From positions 8,515,555 through 8,579,554 of the forward strand of contig CAIIXF020000002.1 of the NCBI GenBank assembly GCA_903813345.2: a stretch of 64,000 nucleotides of DNA. Reading direction: 5' to 3'. Source of the DNA: Owenia fusiformis (taxonomy: Eukaryota > Annelida > Polychaeta > Sabellida > Oweniidae). Position 1 is the stretch's first letter, and the number at the start of each line of letters is the position of its first letter. The translations under genes were made by a program, and so were the position numbers. Shown piece after piece: positions 32,960 through 46,400 of the stretch. Under the pieces are notes generated by a model. That model was given only the letters and a program-made list of their open reading frames with translations. It had not been told where the DNA came from and ran no database searches.

Positions 32960-33035
32960 GTCCCATACGGGAGTGGAACCCAGGACCTCCCGCTCTAGAG
33001 TCAGATGCTCTACCCCTGAGCCATAAGGGGTAGCC
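32960..33035 (-). repeat. tRNA-like SINE head (Pol III A and B boxes)
   Basis: On the minus strand an A box TGGCTCAGGGG is followed 34 bp later by a B box-like GGTTCCACTCC, with tRNA-like spacing and a D stem GGCTC/GAGC. The position of the anticodon loop reads CTCTAGA, giving CTA, which no standard tRNA uses. Anticodon and acceptor stems pair poorly. This points to a tRNA-derived SINE or pseudogene rather than a working tRNA. Confidence 0.6.
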
Positions 33036-33162
33036 ACTACAGCTGAGACTGTAGTAGCGACTTGCTATCGAAGGTCATTACACTAACATTCATGGAGACT
33101 GGTTCCTTTATATCATCAGCAGCAGCAAATGGCATCCGAACCTAAACAGAGACATCCTGACA

Positions 33163-33347
33163 ATTAAATAATAGAATATCCTGAAAAGAAATTGCCCCCA
33201 ACACTATGTATAAAGGTAAATAATAAAACCCGGGATAAAAACATCCTATAATGAAATTACCCTCCAACACTATGTATCAAGTAAATAATAAAACCTGGGA
33301 TAAAAACATCCCATAATGAAATTGCCCCCAAACACTCTATGCACCAA
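33163..33347. repeat. Roughly 62-bp tandem repeat, about 2.5 copies
   Basis: The unit contains 'aataataaaacctgggataaaaacatcc' and 'ataatgaaattgcccccaacactatg'. The copies lie head to tail with small differences. Confidence 0.8.
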
Positions 33348-33599
33348 GTTAACAATATTAGAGTATGGAGGCTAATTTCAAAGATGTCTCTATCTGTTCC
33401 GATGCCTGCGATCATCAGGTTACATGATACAATCATTTACCATGATGTTTACTGATTTATACTAATCGCAGCACCGTAATAAAAGCTCACATTGCTTATC
33501 CAACTCAGACCATGCTCCATGCTGAAACTGAGAGTAAGACTATATAGCTTACTCACTTCGAGAGCCATGTTAGATTTTGAAACTTATGGCTCTCAAACG

Positions 33600-34095
33600 G
33601 GGAAGTGGACAGCTGATTAATAGTGACCTTTGAAATCGAATTAAGTCGATCAGCGGCCTACTTTTGTTCTCTAACTATGTTATACATCATTACCATCCTT
33701 CCGTGCAAGTATTGGAGCGCTGAAGTACTTCCTTTTCGATCAAGACTTGTAATTGTTAGTCGAGTGAATGTTTTTACTGCAAAATCCAATATGGTGTTTT
33801 CTGCTTGGACATTTTCGTAAATCTCCGGAGGTTGTCCGAACATAACTCATTCTCAAAATTCATTTCGTTCGTTGCGTATCTCGCTCCTAGCAAACCGCCA
33901 TATTGGAATTAGGTCTAAAAAACATTAACTCGATGAACAATTTACAACTCTTGATCGAAAAAGAAGTATTTCAGCACTCCAATACTTACACGGATTGATG
34001 ATACTGATGTAAGACACAGTTAGAGACCAAAAGTAAGCCGCTGAAATCTTTATTCACGTTTTAAAGGTCACTATCATTCAGCTGTCCAAATGCGC
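33600..34095. mobile_element. Foldback element with arms of about 200 bp
   Basis: The left arm (about 33609-33800) contains 'gacagctgattaatagtgacctttgaa', 'cggcctacttttg' and 'gaagtacttccttttcgatcaag'. The right arm (about 33885-34095) carries their inverted, diverged counterparts 'cttgatcgaaaaagaagtattt', 'caaaagtaagccgctg' and 'aaaggtcactatcattcagctgtc'. No coding capacity is seen. Confidence 0.7.
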
Positions 34096-34097
34096 CG

Positions 34098-36045
34098 TGG
34101 GAAAGCTATTATATCAAAATCCAAATAGCTTTCGCAGAAAGTAAAGACTAGCCTGTAGCCTTAGAGTACGAAACGAGAAACAGACAGACTCTAATTATTT
34201 TGAGAGGACAGAACAGGATCTGTAAAATGCCCTGAAAATTGAAGCCACATTTTATAAAATAGCATGCCTAAATGTAACAAAATTTCATATATCGTATTTC
34301 AGTTACCACTAGGAGATAACTATAACATCATCATAGTGTAAGATAACTGCATATTTACCTCTAAATCAGTCAAAATATTCCGAGGGTATTTTCTTTTATT
34401 GCCTAATTTTCTCCCCTCTATTTTGGAGAGCTCTGTAATTTATAATGTTTTTTCAGTAGACACGTTTCAGCTTTGAAATTCAAGACTATATAGGTCTATA
34501 TCGTTTTAATACGTTAATTTGATTACAAGTACATCAATAGAGATAATACGAGACATGAGGTTTGAGGTTATTGCTGGAAAAATAACTTTTCAGGATGACA
34601 GGTCCCTGGATAGAGTTTAGTCTAGATCTTTGCTCGGCAGATGTCGCATCTGTAAAAGTGATACGGCGGGAAATTTGAAAGTTCAGAACTTTGAAAGAAT
34701 GAACAGACCATTGCCAATTGGTGCAGTGATCTCCTCAGGATTTTTTCTCAGGTGGGTGCAAAATAGTCATTTTCACAATTCAGACCAAAATTGGTCAAAA
34801 TATGCCAACTTTCATGATTTTTCTCACTTTCAAATGGGTGGGAATCGATTTTCAGGTGGGTGCAATTGCAAGCCTGTTTTCAAAATCTCAGCTGGGTGCT
34901 GCGCCCACTTGCTTTAATGATGGGGAGATCACAGTGGTGATTTCAATACTTCTCTAAAAGTTTTTGAGAATCACTAAAATTGCAATACTACTGCTTCCAT
35001 TACAATGTCTTATATTGATGAATACTCCAGAGAGGCAGAATAGTATTTGATGTTATTGAGGGGTGACCTAGAGGTGGGTGGGTTCTAACAAGGGTATGCT
35101 TATGAATCAGCTTACACTTTTCAAGTCAAACATCTTCTGAAGGAACGCCTAACTCTAGGAACTCCTATGTACACTTTTTTGGAGGACGTCGAAAGTCAAA
35201 TGGTGCTATATACCTGTATACCAGTCATAGGCATTAGTTAACATAAAGATGGCAGTTGTGGTCTGTCTATATCTTCTATACTGCCATCTTTCTTTCAATC
35301 TTTTCAATCTTACAAAGTTTACAAGGGCTGAGCCAAAAACTCATTGGCAATTTTGTCTGTTTCATAAGCTATACTAACGTTGACATGGTGAAGTAATTTG
35401 AAACTGCTTCTAGTTTTACATTGAGCCCCGTGACAGAATTGCCTTCAAGTCCCTTGACCCACCCCCAACTAGTTCATAGGTACATAGCATACAAGACCTT
35501 GTGTGTGTGACATGGGGGGGGGGGGTCAAGAAGGCTTGTACTGTGACCCCCTCTAATCATATTTCCTCAACATTGAAGATAGACTCTTGACGGGAGGGGA
35601 GGGGGGTGGGGGCAGTTGACCAGAGACATGATTTTGGACAATACACATGAACAACAAAATAAGACACAATTAATATATTAATGAAGTTTATTTACAATAA
35701 TTGTGTATGGCAATCTGCATACAAATATTTACATAACTTTTCCTGACATGGGATATTATGTTTTACATTCTGTGAAGATAACAGAGATTCAATGACTGTT
35801 CTCTTTTCCTTTGATTCTGAATTAAAAACCTCAACTTTTTTTTCAATTCATAAATTAATCTGTTACTTCAGGGTTGCACTGTTCACACAATTAATAGACT
35901 GCTCAGCTACGAAGAAACTACCAACTATTAGGCCTATATCTTTAGCTCTGTATAATTTATCTCAGATAAATCCCAACATAGATTTAACCAATTTACACTG
36001 TTGTCATGGATACAACATTCTCCATGTAATATTCTTGGATACATA
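34098..36045. other. Intergenic stretch without recognised feature
   Basis: It contains G-runs at about 35514-35526 and 35595-35615 and a 'cagGTGGGTGCAA'-type repeat fragment at about 34745-34915. The 95-codon frame across that fragment has no coding signature. Confidence 0.5.
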
Positions 36046-36059
36046 ATTGTGTTACTATG

Positions 36060-36333
36060 ACAACATTGTGCTCCCAGATGGTCATTTCAGATGGCACATT
36101 GTGCTCCCATGTAGTCATTTCAGATGGCACATTGTGCTCTCAGGTAGTCATTTCAGATGGCACATTATGCTCCCAGGTAGTTATTTTAGATGGCACATTG
36201 TGCTCCCAGGTAGTCATTTCAGATGGCACATTGTGCTCCCAGGTAGTCATTTCAGATGGCACATTGTGCTCCCAGGTAGTCATTTCAGATGGCACATTGT
36301 GCTCCCAGGTAGTCATTTCAGATGGCACATCAA
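36060..36333. repeat. 33-bp minisatellite, about eight copies
   Basis: The unit blocks are GTAGTCATTTCAGATGGCAC and ATTGTGCTCCCAG. Because 33 is a multiple of three and the unit lacks stops in several frames, long frames are open on both strands. No splice sites or homologue support translation. Confidence 0.95.
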
Positions 36334-37305
36334 TATGACACAAAAGAGGTTACATTATATACTCAGTACTTTCTATCATCATTTCTATGATCTATGATCA
36401 TTTCTGTTAGTTCAAAGTAATTTTCAGTTTTTAAAACTGAGCTGTGACCAAAGACCAAATATGCCCTTTGGCAATGACCAATATTTCCATCTGAACATAA
36501 AGCATCATGGCTAAAGTCTTCTCATTTGTTAACCCTAAATAATTGTGACACAACATTGGAACTGAATCCAAGTGATACTGTTAATTTTTATGTTAATAAT
36601 ACCACCTACTGATTCTGAATAAATAAAAATTCATGTCAGAAATTGTTTTGTGTTAGCATCTGCAAAATATCAGGTCTCAATTCTGATATTTTTGCTCCTA
36701 TAGAACAGAAAGGAGGGGGTGAACGAACCTGTCCGTTGTACTATATATCATCAATGTCACCCGCAACCATTGGCACCTAATAACAGCTTTTTTAGTGTGC
36801 CAAAATAAGACGAGATTAATCGGAAAGGACTACCATTTATTTTGTTCCAAAATTCCCAGTGTTTCAATATCCAATGGTGGAGGTTCTACGTGTGACGTTT
36901 CAGTCACTTTTATCTATATACACCTTAGTTCTGTGTCTGATACAGACAAGGTTCTGGGTAAGAGCAAGCACTGTCCTTGTGTGAATATTTTTGATATGGA
37001 CCAGTTGATTATTACATCATACTATATTCCCTATTAATAAGACCAATTCATTATATGGCCCATGGGTCTCTTATTGAGAGTACCACAGGGTTTTATTTTG
37101 AGGAAAATTATTAATTTTTATGTCAAGTATTTTCTACAAGACATTTTGTCAAAATCTGGACTCATTAAATGTTGGCTTAAATAATTTAGGCTTCACTTTC
37201 ATTTAAGAGCCCAGGGCCTTATTATGAGAGAATGCAGTATATGTTATATTGTTACTGGTCAGTTGGTCTCTTAGTCTAGATCTTTAGATAGAGATGTCAA
37301 AGAGT

Positions 37306-37430
37306 CTATTGTCGCTGCTCTGTGAGTAGTCTCTCTAATCCATCAAGGAAGATGTGGATATGTTTTGGCTGTGCAATCAGACTGGGCCTGAAACGGAGGC
37401 TAGTGGGGCCACAATGTCCAATTTGAATAC
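37306..37430 (-). CDS. ABAT: ABAT coding exon 13 (C-terminus)
   Basis: Acceptor TTTTCCAG|GTATT, stop TAG at 37308-37306. It encodes [18 protein letters not shown] and a C-terminal helix, matching the GGCGDKSIRFRPTL end of vertebrate ABAT. Confidence 0.97.
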
Positions 37431-40400
37431 CTGGAAAATAAAAAATGTGTTGTGTTTAATTTTTACTCTGAAATATTTTTGGTAGAATCTACAATCCCCT
37501 TCAAAAGTTGATTGTTTAAGATGTTTAAGCCTGTTTATGGTTGAAGTTGTTGTTTCCCAACTTTTAGAGGAGAGCGTAATAAAAGCAACAATTTCAAGTT
37601 GGTCTGCTCCAAGCAAATCTTTTTTGTCAATTCATTTTATTTTTTAGGGAAAGTGTCAGTTTATTGACAGATATATGATTACAGTTATTGTTGTACTCCC
37701 CCTCCCTCATAGTATAAAATAAAATACTGATTTACAATAAAAACACTGAATTTTTCAATATTGAATCATTTGACATTATTTATTGAATGAAAAAAATGAA
37801 CAAATCTGGCACATATACCTCTGTTTCTAAGCTCCCTAATTGTTCCATCTCTGGTTTCTGTGTCTTTCATATCAGCTGCTGCGAATGTTGCGAGACCTCT
37901 TGCATTGCATATCTGCCCTGGGAATCGTTTCTGAAATCGTACACAACATATTTTGATTGACAGGAGAATTGTTCCTGAAATTGAACACAATACTTGAAAT
38001 TACACGGAACATATTCTGATTACTTAGTTAGCAAACACAACATAATTTCATTGAGCAGAGAATACATTTTCATTTTCAATTTTTGAACATCAAAATGTAG
38101 TCATTTAAGAACTTTTAATGTAAACACTTTACACGTGAACATTTTGAGCTTGCGCTAGTACTGGATGAGATCACTTTAGATCAGTTGCCATGGTTTTGCT
38201 CATAGAAACATTAAAACAATAAACTTTTGTGTAGAAAATTTAATTGGAAATCTAAACTGGCAGATACAGTAGATAAAAAATATTAATGAAATCAATGAAA
38301 ATCTTAAAATATTGAAAAATAACATAATGAATAACTTACTAGACTGAAAAATTATTGTTTCAGCACATTTTTTTTCATTTTTGATACATACCTCGAGATC
38401 TTTGATTCCTTCCTGAAGGACTTCCCCAGTATTTCTGCAGTGTTCAATAAGATTCTGTTCTTGGATGACTTTAACAACTGTCTCTAGGAGCAATACCTTA
38501 GCAGGGTCTCCTACCCATGTGTTGAAGATTCGGCCCGCCTGAAAACATGAAAAATATAAAAGAACATCATAAAGGGATGTCGAAGTCTGTATATTCTATG
38601 TATTATTACTGTATGAAAAATAAAATAAAATAACTTTGAAATTGAATTAAATTGCCATTGTCTTTTAATGGAGAGACTCTGCTTATGAGGAGTTGATGAT
38701 CTTTCTATGTTTCATTCTGTATAAGATGACTTTTTGGCCTTAAGCCCCAATACTATCCAAAAAACCTCATTGGTCAAACTTTTTCAGGATTTTTTAAATC
38801 TGAAAAGGCAATTTTGTAATTTTAACATAAGTTAAGCCTACCCTTCCAAAAGGGTTTTGCCAAACAATTACCCTTTACTGTAACTTTCTGTAAGGGCTAA
38901 ATCTTACCTCTTTGATTCTCAGTTTATCTTTGTAGAAGAAACCTCCAAGTCCCATTTTCTTGCCAAATGAGACCACATCAGGAGGGGTTGGTAAGTCCCA
39001 GTGTTCGTGACACCATAGTTTCCCAGTGGCCCCTAGTCCAGTCTGTACTTCATCCACCATAAATGCCATTCCATACTGAAATCATAAGATTATATTAATG
39101 CCATGTAATTCCCAGTAATCATGACACCATAGTTGTTAAATCCTAGATTATATTAATGCCATTCCATACTGAAATGATAAGAGTACTGTATATGTATGCC
39201 ATGAAAGTCCCAGTTATTGTGACTCCATAGTTGTTAAATCCCAAGGTTATATTTTACATCACATTGGGACCACATCTGACAATGCAAGCTCTCAAGCATA
39301 TTCACATAACAGTTTGGTCATTTGTGATATCATACCAAAATGGAAAAGCTTTTCTAAAGACAGCTCGATTTATAAAATTCAGACCTACTATCCCAACCCC
39401 TTCTAAGCAATTTGGAAGATTCAATCAGATTTCCTATTAATTTTATTTTACAACCAAACAGGTTACAGATGCTTTAATCTATTTTGGATATTAGCATTTC
39501 TGTTATTTGTTATTAGCTTTTCTATTATTTGTTATTACCTTTTCTTCTATTTGCTACTACCCTTTCTATTATTTGTTATTACCTTTTCTGTTATTTGTTA
39601 TTATCTTTTATGTTATTTGTTATTACCTTTTCTGTTATTTATTATTACCTTTTCAGTTATTTGTTATTACCTTTTCAGTTATTTGTTATTACCTTTTCTG
39701 TTATTTGTTATAACCCTTTCAATTATTTGTTATTACATTTTCTGTTATTTGTTATTACCTTTTCAGTTATTTGTTATTACATTTTCTGTTATTTGTTATT
39801 ACCTTTTCAGTTATTTGTTATTACCTTTTCAGTTATTTATTACCTTTTCTGTTATTTGCTGTAGCCCTCTGAAGAATGCTGGAGAGGCATGATGGTCTCC
39901 TCCCTCTGCTTGGACTGGTTCTACTAAGATAGCTGCGACATTACGCCCAGACTTTGTGTGGTCAGCGATCAACTCTTCAACCTTAATATAAATGAATTAC
40001 GTTAAACGAAATTTTTTTAAAATATTTAAATAGGGCTAGGAGAAGCTTTGTAAATACTTATTTGACATCTTTCCCATTATATTAAGGAGTCCAGTGCTGA
40101 TTTCAAAACAAGATTTACCATAAAATTTATTAATAAGTCTCTTATTGGTAAAAGAGGAACCATTTTTTGGACCCAATGATCATGACAAAATCACATTTCT
40201 TCAAAACAAAGCAAACACAGGAGCCAGAACCATTAATGTAAATTACCAGCCTGGAACCTAAGAAAATTGATATGACCCAAATCCATTAAGCAAGGGGCCA
40301 GGGGGGTTCAGGCAAGGCAAAAAGTTCTTCCAAAATCATGAAGTTTTAACCATTCCGAGCACCTTTCCAGTGATTTTAGGCTAAGATTGTCAATTGTGAA

Positions 40401-43400
40401 GCCCACTATAATTTTCGAAAAGTGAACCCAAACAGACAAAAGCTGGCTACAAGCCTGTGACCATTGGTTCAGATGACTCCAAAGTCCATAAGCTCACCAT
40501 ACAAGCCAAAAATGATAACTGAACTCACTGTTGCAAGACAGGCTTCCTCTTCAGCTTGATTTTCTGCCACAAACTCCTCTAATGGATACTTCAGTTCTGG
40601 CCACTTAGCTATGGGCCAGTCAAGACCTGGGTTGTCCAACTTGACCTGCCATCGGGAATGAGTGCAATTCATGGCAGCTGAAATATAAACAAAATTCTAA
40701 AACACATGATATAGATTTAACTTCAGTATTACTTAACTCATCTTCTGGTCTAGAATTGGGTTGTCAAAGCTGGAATTTGTTACTTGCAGCATCTTTAAAG
40801 TTTGATTGCTCCTTTTACCTATCCATTGACTTGTACGTCCATACATAGAGCCCTTATATATAAGATATAAGACTACCTACCCATTGTACGTCCATGCATG
40901 GAGCCTTTGAAGGAGAGAACAGAGAGAGGTGGACTTCCAGGTGCCTGGTTGTTAATGCAAGATTCTAACTCCTGTACAGTGGGTGGATTTCCATGTCTTT
41001 TTACTGACTGAAATACAAAAAAAATATATAAGGAACTGTTTTAAGGATTTCACAAAAACACGTCATGGTTGGTTACATCCTCCGCCTGCAGGGCCGTAGA
41101 CATCATCCACTACCTTCCTCCCTTCTTCCAAGAAGAAGGAGTTCTGGAGATCGGTGTTCAGAGGATGGGTTGGTTATTTAGGCCATATTTCTGACCAAAC
41201 AAATCTCATGGGCCAGTAATGTTTTAACCTGAGAAAAATACTTGAGTAAAGAGTAATTTGCCATTCTAAATAAAAAAAGTTGTATTGCTCAACCTCCTAG
41301 AACCATCACACCCAAAATTAATCAAAATGTGTTTTACAATTTCAAATTAAAACATTTCAGATTTTTCCCCGATTCTGAAATTCTCCAACAATTTTCGAGG
41401 AAATCCTAATTTCTCTCCAACTTTAAAGGCCAGGGAAGTCATATAATATGACTTTTCCCTGGTAAGACAACAATGAAAAAAGCATTTTCTTGCCCTTTAA
41501 GCCATCCTTCATTCAAAAGGGCTTCATTTATTCTTCAATGGAGAGGAGTGAAATACCCTTGGACCAAGGATGCCTCCAAGTGTTATATAAATGTTATTTT
41601 CGGTGTTCACTTACCATATACCAGGCCCAGATCAATTTGAATGCAAACTCGTTGCCACAGCTACCGCATCCCATTGTGTACACCTGTGTCATCTCTTGGG
41701 GGGCAATCTGAAAATAATAAACAGAAACAGATAACATGGGTTTCATTAGCAGCAAGCAATATATAGGCAATTTTCACTGGCTGTTTTCACAAAATCGCCT
41801 GTTGTTTTTAAGGCCTTTTTAACTTTTCCATTTTAAATTCATGATTTCCATTGATTTTGTCTATTGTTTTCATTTATTTAGTCTGTTGTGAGAAATTCAT
41901 GTGAAACCCCTGGATAATCAACTCATGACGTCATCATTAAATTAGTCTACAAGGAAACAACTCTAGGAGATCATGCATCTCAAATTCATGACCTCATGGT
42001 TATGGCAACAGCACCTAGTTTAGCATGTTCACTTTTGGCCAACTTGATAACCCCAAAAAAGGTCTCAATCTGACTATAAAGGGAACACATGTTAAATGTT
42101 CAAACACACTCAAAGGTAACATTCATTCACTTAAATTAGCTTGACAGCCCTTAACACTACAAGATAGCTTACAAATCGCATTGATGTGTGGACTAACCAA
42201 CTCGTAAAATAAATAACTGATAAAAACAATTCTCCTCACGAATAAAAAATGTGTAGAGTGCACTGGATTTCAAGATCGATCATGTCATTTTTTCTGTCTT
42301 ATCATGCAATGTGCACATTTCAAACCAGTTTGACCTTGAAGTTAGTTTCATGATTTTCATTCATGATTTTCCAGGCATCAACTCTTTATATTCACATGAT
42401 AAAATCAAATACCAGATCAAACCAGTTTTTGCACACAATGCACCCATTGATCGCATCTCAAGCTTGTTACAAATGAAGTAAATTGAGTCACAATGACATG
42501 TTTATCGAATATTTTCTAAGTGCTGTCTATGGGTAAATTCATGTTTTTTTAATGTTGCATTTGTGTTTTTTTTAGTCCTATTGAGAGTATGTCAACAAAA
42601 TTTCCTGTCTTCACTTCAAAAACAGGAGCTGTTCAAACCAAACAAAGGTTCAAAACAAACAAAGCTTACAAATCACATTAACCATGTGGACAACCAACTA
42701 AAACATTATACTGTAAATGAAAAGTTTAGCCTAGGATTCAATATAACATGTTTGTCAGAAAATGTTGTTTTTGAGCTAGCATATCCTTTATTCGACAAAT
42801 ACAAGTTGACAAGACAAATTGTCGCTAATGCGTTTTATAAAATGGTAATCTGTTGTATATATATTTTTGTTAATTTATGGAATAAATTCTTTTATAAAAA
42901 ATTGACAAAGTCTATGGAAATTGTATCATGGAGGGCCTAAAATACAATGTCTTGTATTGTGGAAGGACATAAAATACAATATACTGTTTTTGAGGGTTTT
43001 AAAATACAATACATTGTGTATTGTGTAGACCCCAAAATAGATAACAATAGATGGCCTAAAATACAATGTCTTGTATTTTGGAGGGTTTCAATAGGTTGCA
43101 ATATCTTGAATTGTAGAGGGCCTAAAATACAATATACTGTTTTTGGAGGGTTTCAAAAATACAATGTGTTGTAATGTGGAGGGCCTATAGGCTAAGAACA
43201 AATAGACTTACTGATAGTAAAGCTTGTCTAAGCCGCTGTGGGTAATCCCCTGGTGGAAACATTCCAAGGGCAGGACGGTTAACAAATACTTCCTGAAAAA
43301 ACATATACATGTAATTATTAAATTGCTTCTGTGATATGCAATACAGACGGAAAATGATTTAATTTTTTTACAGATAATCAATAAGGGATAAATGTCATCA

Positions 43401-46400
43401 TTACAATAAATTAGTCTACAAAATAGCTTGCAAATTGCCTTAATATCAACAAGAACTCAATCTCCCCCTATAGATAGACTGATATTATACCCAACAAAAT
43501 ATTTTTATTTGTTATTACTGTGATAACATATTTATATTTAGATAACTTATTTTATTTTTCAACAATTACTTTCCTTTTTGGCTGTATATTGGTTCCCATG
43601 CAAATATAGTCAGAGCAATGAACTTTAAAGAGAAAGCCCATTTGGTCCCAATAATACTGATGGCATATCTCAGTAGCAAGCAAGGATGAGATTTTTGAGT
43701 TAACTTCTCTGAAGGTTTGGAGCATAAATAGTGTACAAAAAATAGAAAGTAATGAAAACACAGAATGAAATCCTGAGCTGAAGTGAAAAAGTCAGTCCAC
43801 CCCAGTGGGCAAAGCCAACGAACCCACAAACCTTGATAAATTCAATAGAGAATTAAGTTAATACTCCAATCTTTAAGCTAACAAATGAAAATAAATCAAA
43901 CTCCTGCTATAGGAAGCTGCCAACTGAACTTTGGATAACATTCCATGTTCCAACAAAGTAATTGTAGCTATAATAGTAAAAGTCAACATCAGGTTTTCAG
44001 GTCAGCTATTATGAGGTCAACATACCATATTTACCTAAGTTTAAGTTAAGGTGAACAGAAACATAACAAACTGATCTACATATAGTACTAACTTACTACT
44101 GCTACTATAGTCTATAAATAAAATGTATATTAAACCAATGTTTATGAACACCTCTCCAGTGAAAGCATCTCTCTAAACTGAACACTTCTCCAAAGTTTAC
44201 ATCCCTCTAAGTGCACACTTCTCTAAACTGAACATCTCTCACAAGTGAACATCCCTATAAGTGAACACTTCTCTAAATTGAACATCTCTCACAAGTGAAC
44301 ATCCCTCTAAGTGAACACTTCTCTAAATTGAACATCTCTCACAAGTGAACATCCCTCTAAGTGCTCTCACAAGTTAACATCCCTCTAAGTGAACACTTCG
44401 CTAAACTGAACATCTCTCACAAGTGAACATCCCTCTAAGTGAACACTTCCCCACATTGTCTACATCTTCCAAGTTTTCACTAAGAGTGCACTTATGTGCC
44501 TAGAAAAGCCTTGAAAAAAAAAATTCTGAATTTTCTTGTTTTTTATATAGCCTACTTTATCAAAACATTCTTCTCACAAGTCTTTTCTAGGCACATAAGT
44601 GCACTCTTTGTGCAAACTGGAAGATATAGACAATGAAGGGAAGGAGTGATTCTTGTTTGAAGAATAACATGTGACTCAATTGAGGAATGCAGAAAATTTC
44701 CCATCATGCACCCCAGGGCTCTCACCAGGCTTTTAGACTGTGGCGCAGCACCACACTCTATTTAGCTCCCTCCACACCCTATTGGCAAATCATGACTGTT
44801 TCCACAGTCTAAAATTGACTGAATATACAATAATAGCATGTAAAAAGGATAAAACATTACATAAATATGATTTATCATGATTGAACGGTTATTCTGAAGA
44901 TGTTAGCACCACACCCTAAATATTTCCTGGTGAGAACCATGCACCCTGACCTTATCACAGGCCTGTCAACTGTCCCGCAATTTGCGTATTTGTCACGCAT
45001 TTGCTGAAGAATTTGAAGTCACGCCAGTTTTTTTTGCGTGACAGAAAATGTCACGCAAAATACGCATTTTACCTGGTAATTGTCAAGCAAAAATATTTCT
45101 GTAGAAATTTTTTCGAAATATGTTTACGATACGGTAAAAATACGAACGCCGGAAAAAACCGAACGCAATTTGTTCGGATTTGTCACGCGAATCCCGTATG
45201 TGTCACGCATGTCCATTGGAAATTTTTCGTACCTCCCCCCCCCCCCCCCCCCCGTTGACGACATCGCGAGCGTAGCGAGCGCGAAAAATTTGAGGTGTTC
45301 AAAGTTTGGCAAAGGTGCACAAACTTTGGCCAAAGGTGTTTAAAAGTTGGCCAAAGGTGTTCAAAATTTGGACAAAAGTGTTCAGATTTGGACTTAGGTG
45401 TCCAACATTTTGAAGTCACTCATATTAGGTGGTCCCAAGTTGACAGCCCTGTTATCAGATCTAACCCATGTCCAACTAATATTGGTATGGTTTTTTCTAA
45501 ACATTTTTGAATGCTTAAATAAATTAAAATAAATATGCCCTAGATACAGAACTGTTGAACTCATGAAGTAAATAAAACATTCTCAGGCAACAATCCAGAT
45601 GAATAAGGGTTAACCATGGCATGAGTTAAGTAAGTCAGGTGAAAGGTCACATCAGGACATAACAAATGTAAATACAAAAGCTATTAAGCTTCCCATGATC
45701 AATATATAATAACTTTCATTATATTAAAAGGGTAATCTATTGTATGAAGAATTATGAAACTTTTTAAGTATTGAGTCCTTTTTGATCAAAATAATTAGGC
45801 TGAAATTGTGTCTTTTGAAATAGGCTATGGTTAAATGCTCCTTCTGAAGGTGGATGGTTAATGAAACCTCATATTTTTGTAAGGTTTAAGAAATATATAA
45901 TTCTCAAATGCTCACGTGGCAAAAAAGCAAGTTTCTCAAATAGAAGTTGGAGCAGGGCCAAATGTGTAAAATTAACCAGCAAGAATATATCTAAATTGGA
46001 TGAGCATTGGTCCAGAGGAATACTGAATAGTGACTTCCATATCTCATAAAATTGATGATAGATACCTTGAGCCCAAAAATTTACATCATTTCCAACTTAT
46101 GGGCCATCGTGTTTATGAAACACACAACTGTGAATACAAATCATGGGATATATTAGTATCTTAAACCTGGAACCAATTACAAAACTGTCATATTGAAATC
46201 CTGTTGAAATGTCAATTCAACAGGATTATTACAAATAAATCCCTGTTTAGCCACATACACTTTCATCCTAAAATTGACATAGAATCAAACATTTTCATTG
46301 TCCCTTTTTTGGAATTATGACATGCATTCCTGCAATTTTATTGAATTACAAGAAAACCTAGTCACTTGGTTATTTGCTCAAATTAGATTTAGCTGAACAT

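Larger units (their letters stand above)
27777..37305. other. Intergenic between homeobox and ABAT genes
   Basis: No host coding exon is recognised. It contains the homeobox 5' flank, minisatellites at 29.5, 33.2 and 36.1 kb, a GTGACA element at 30.6 kb, a fragment of the GGCGGATC family near 31.5-31.7 kb, a tRNA-like SINE head near 33.0 kb, and a foldback element at 33.6-34.1 kb (listed separately). The ABAT 3' UTR lies at the right end; TTTATT at about 37092 gives an AATAAA on the minus strand about 210 bp past the stop. Confidence 0.55.

Noticed and set aside
34630-34917. 95-codon plus-strand frame with several cysteines
   Set aside because: The cysteines do not form a known spacing and the sequence looks like a repeat fragment ('ggtgggtgcaa' units).
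36047-36397. Overlapping open frames of 67-116 codons on both strands
   Set aside because: They are produced by a 33-bp minisatellite whose length is a multiple of three; no splice sites, start context or homologue.
39507-39892. Hydrophobic 'membrane protein' frames rich in Leu, Tyr and Phe
   Set aside because: Translation of the plus strand of the 22-bp minisatellite in an ABAT intron; all three frames look alike.
42563-42940. 125-codon plus-strand frame inside ABAT intron 5
   Set aside because: No recognised domain, antisense to the gene, and runs into a minisatellite; not enough to call a gene.
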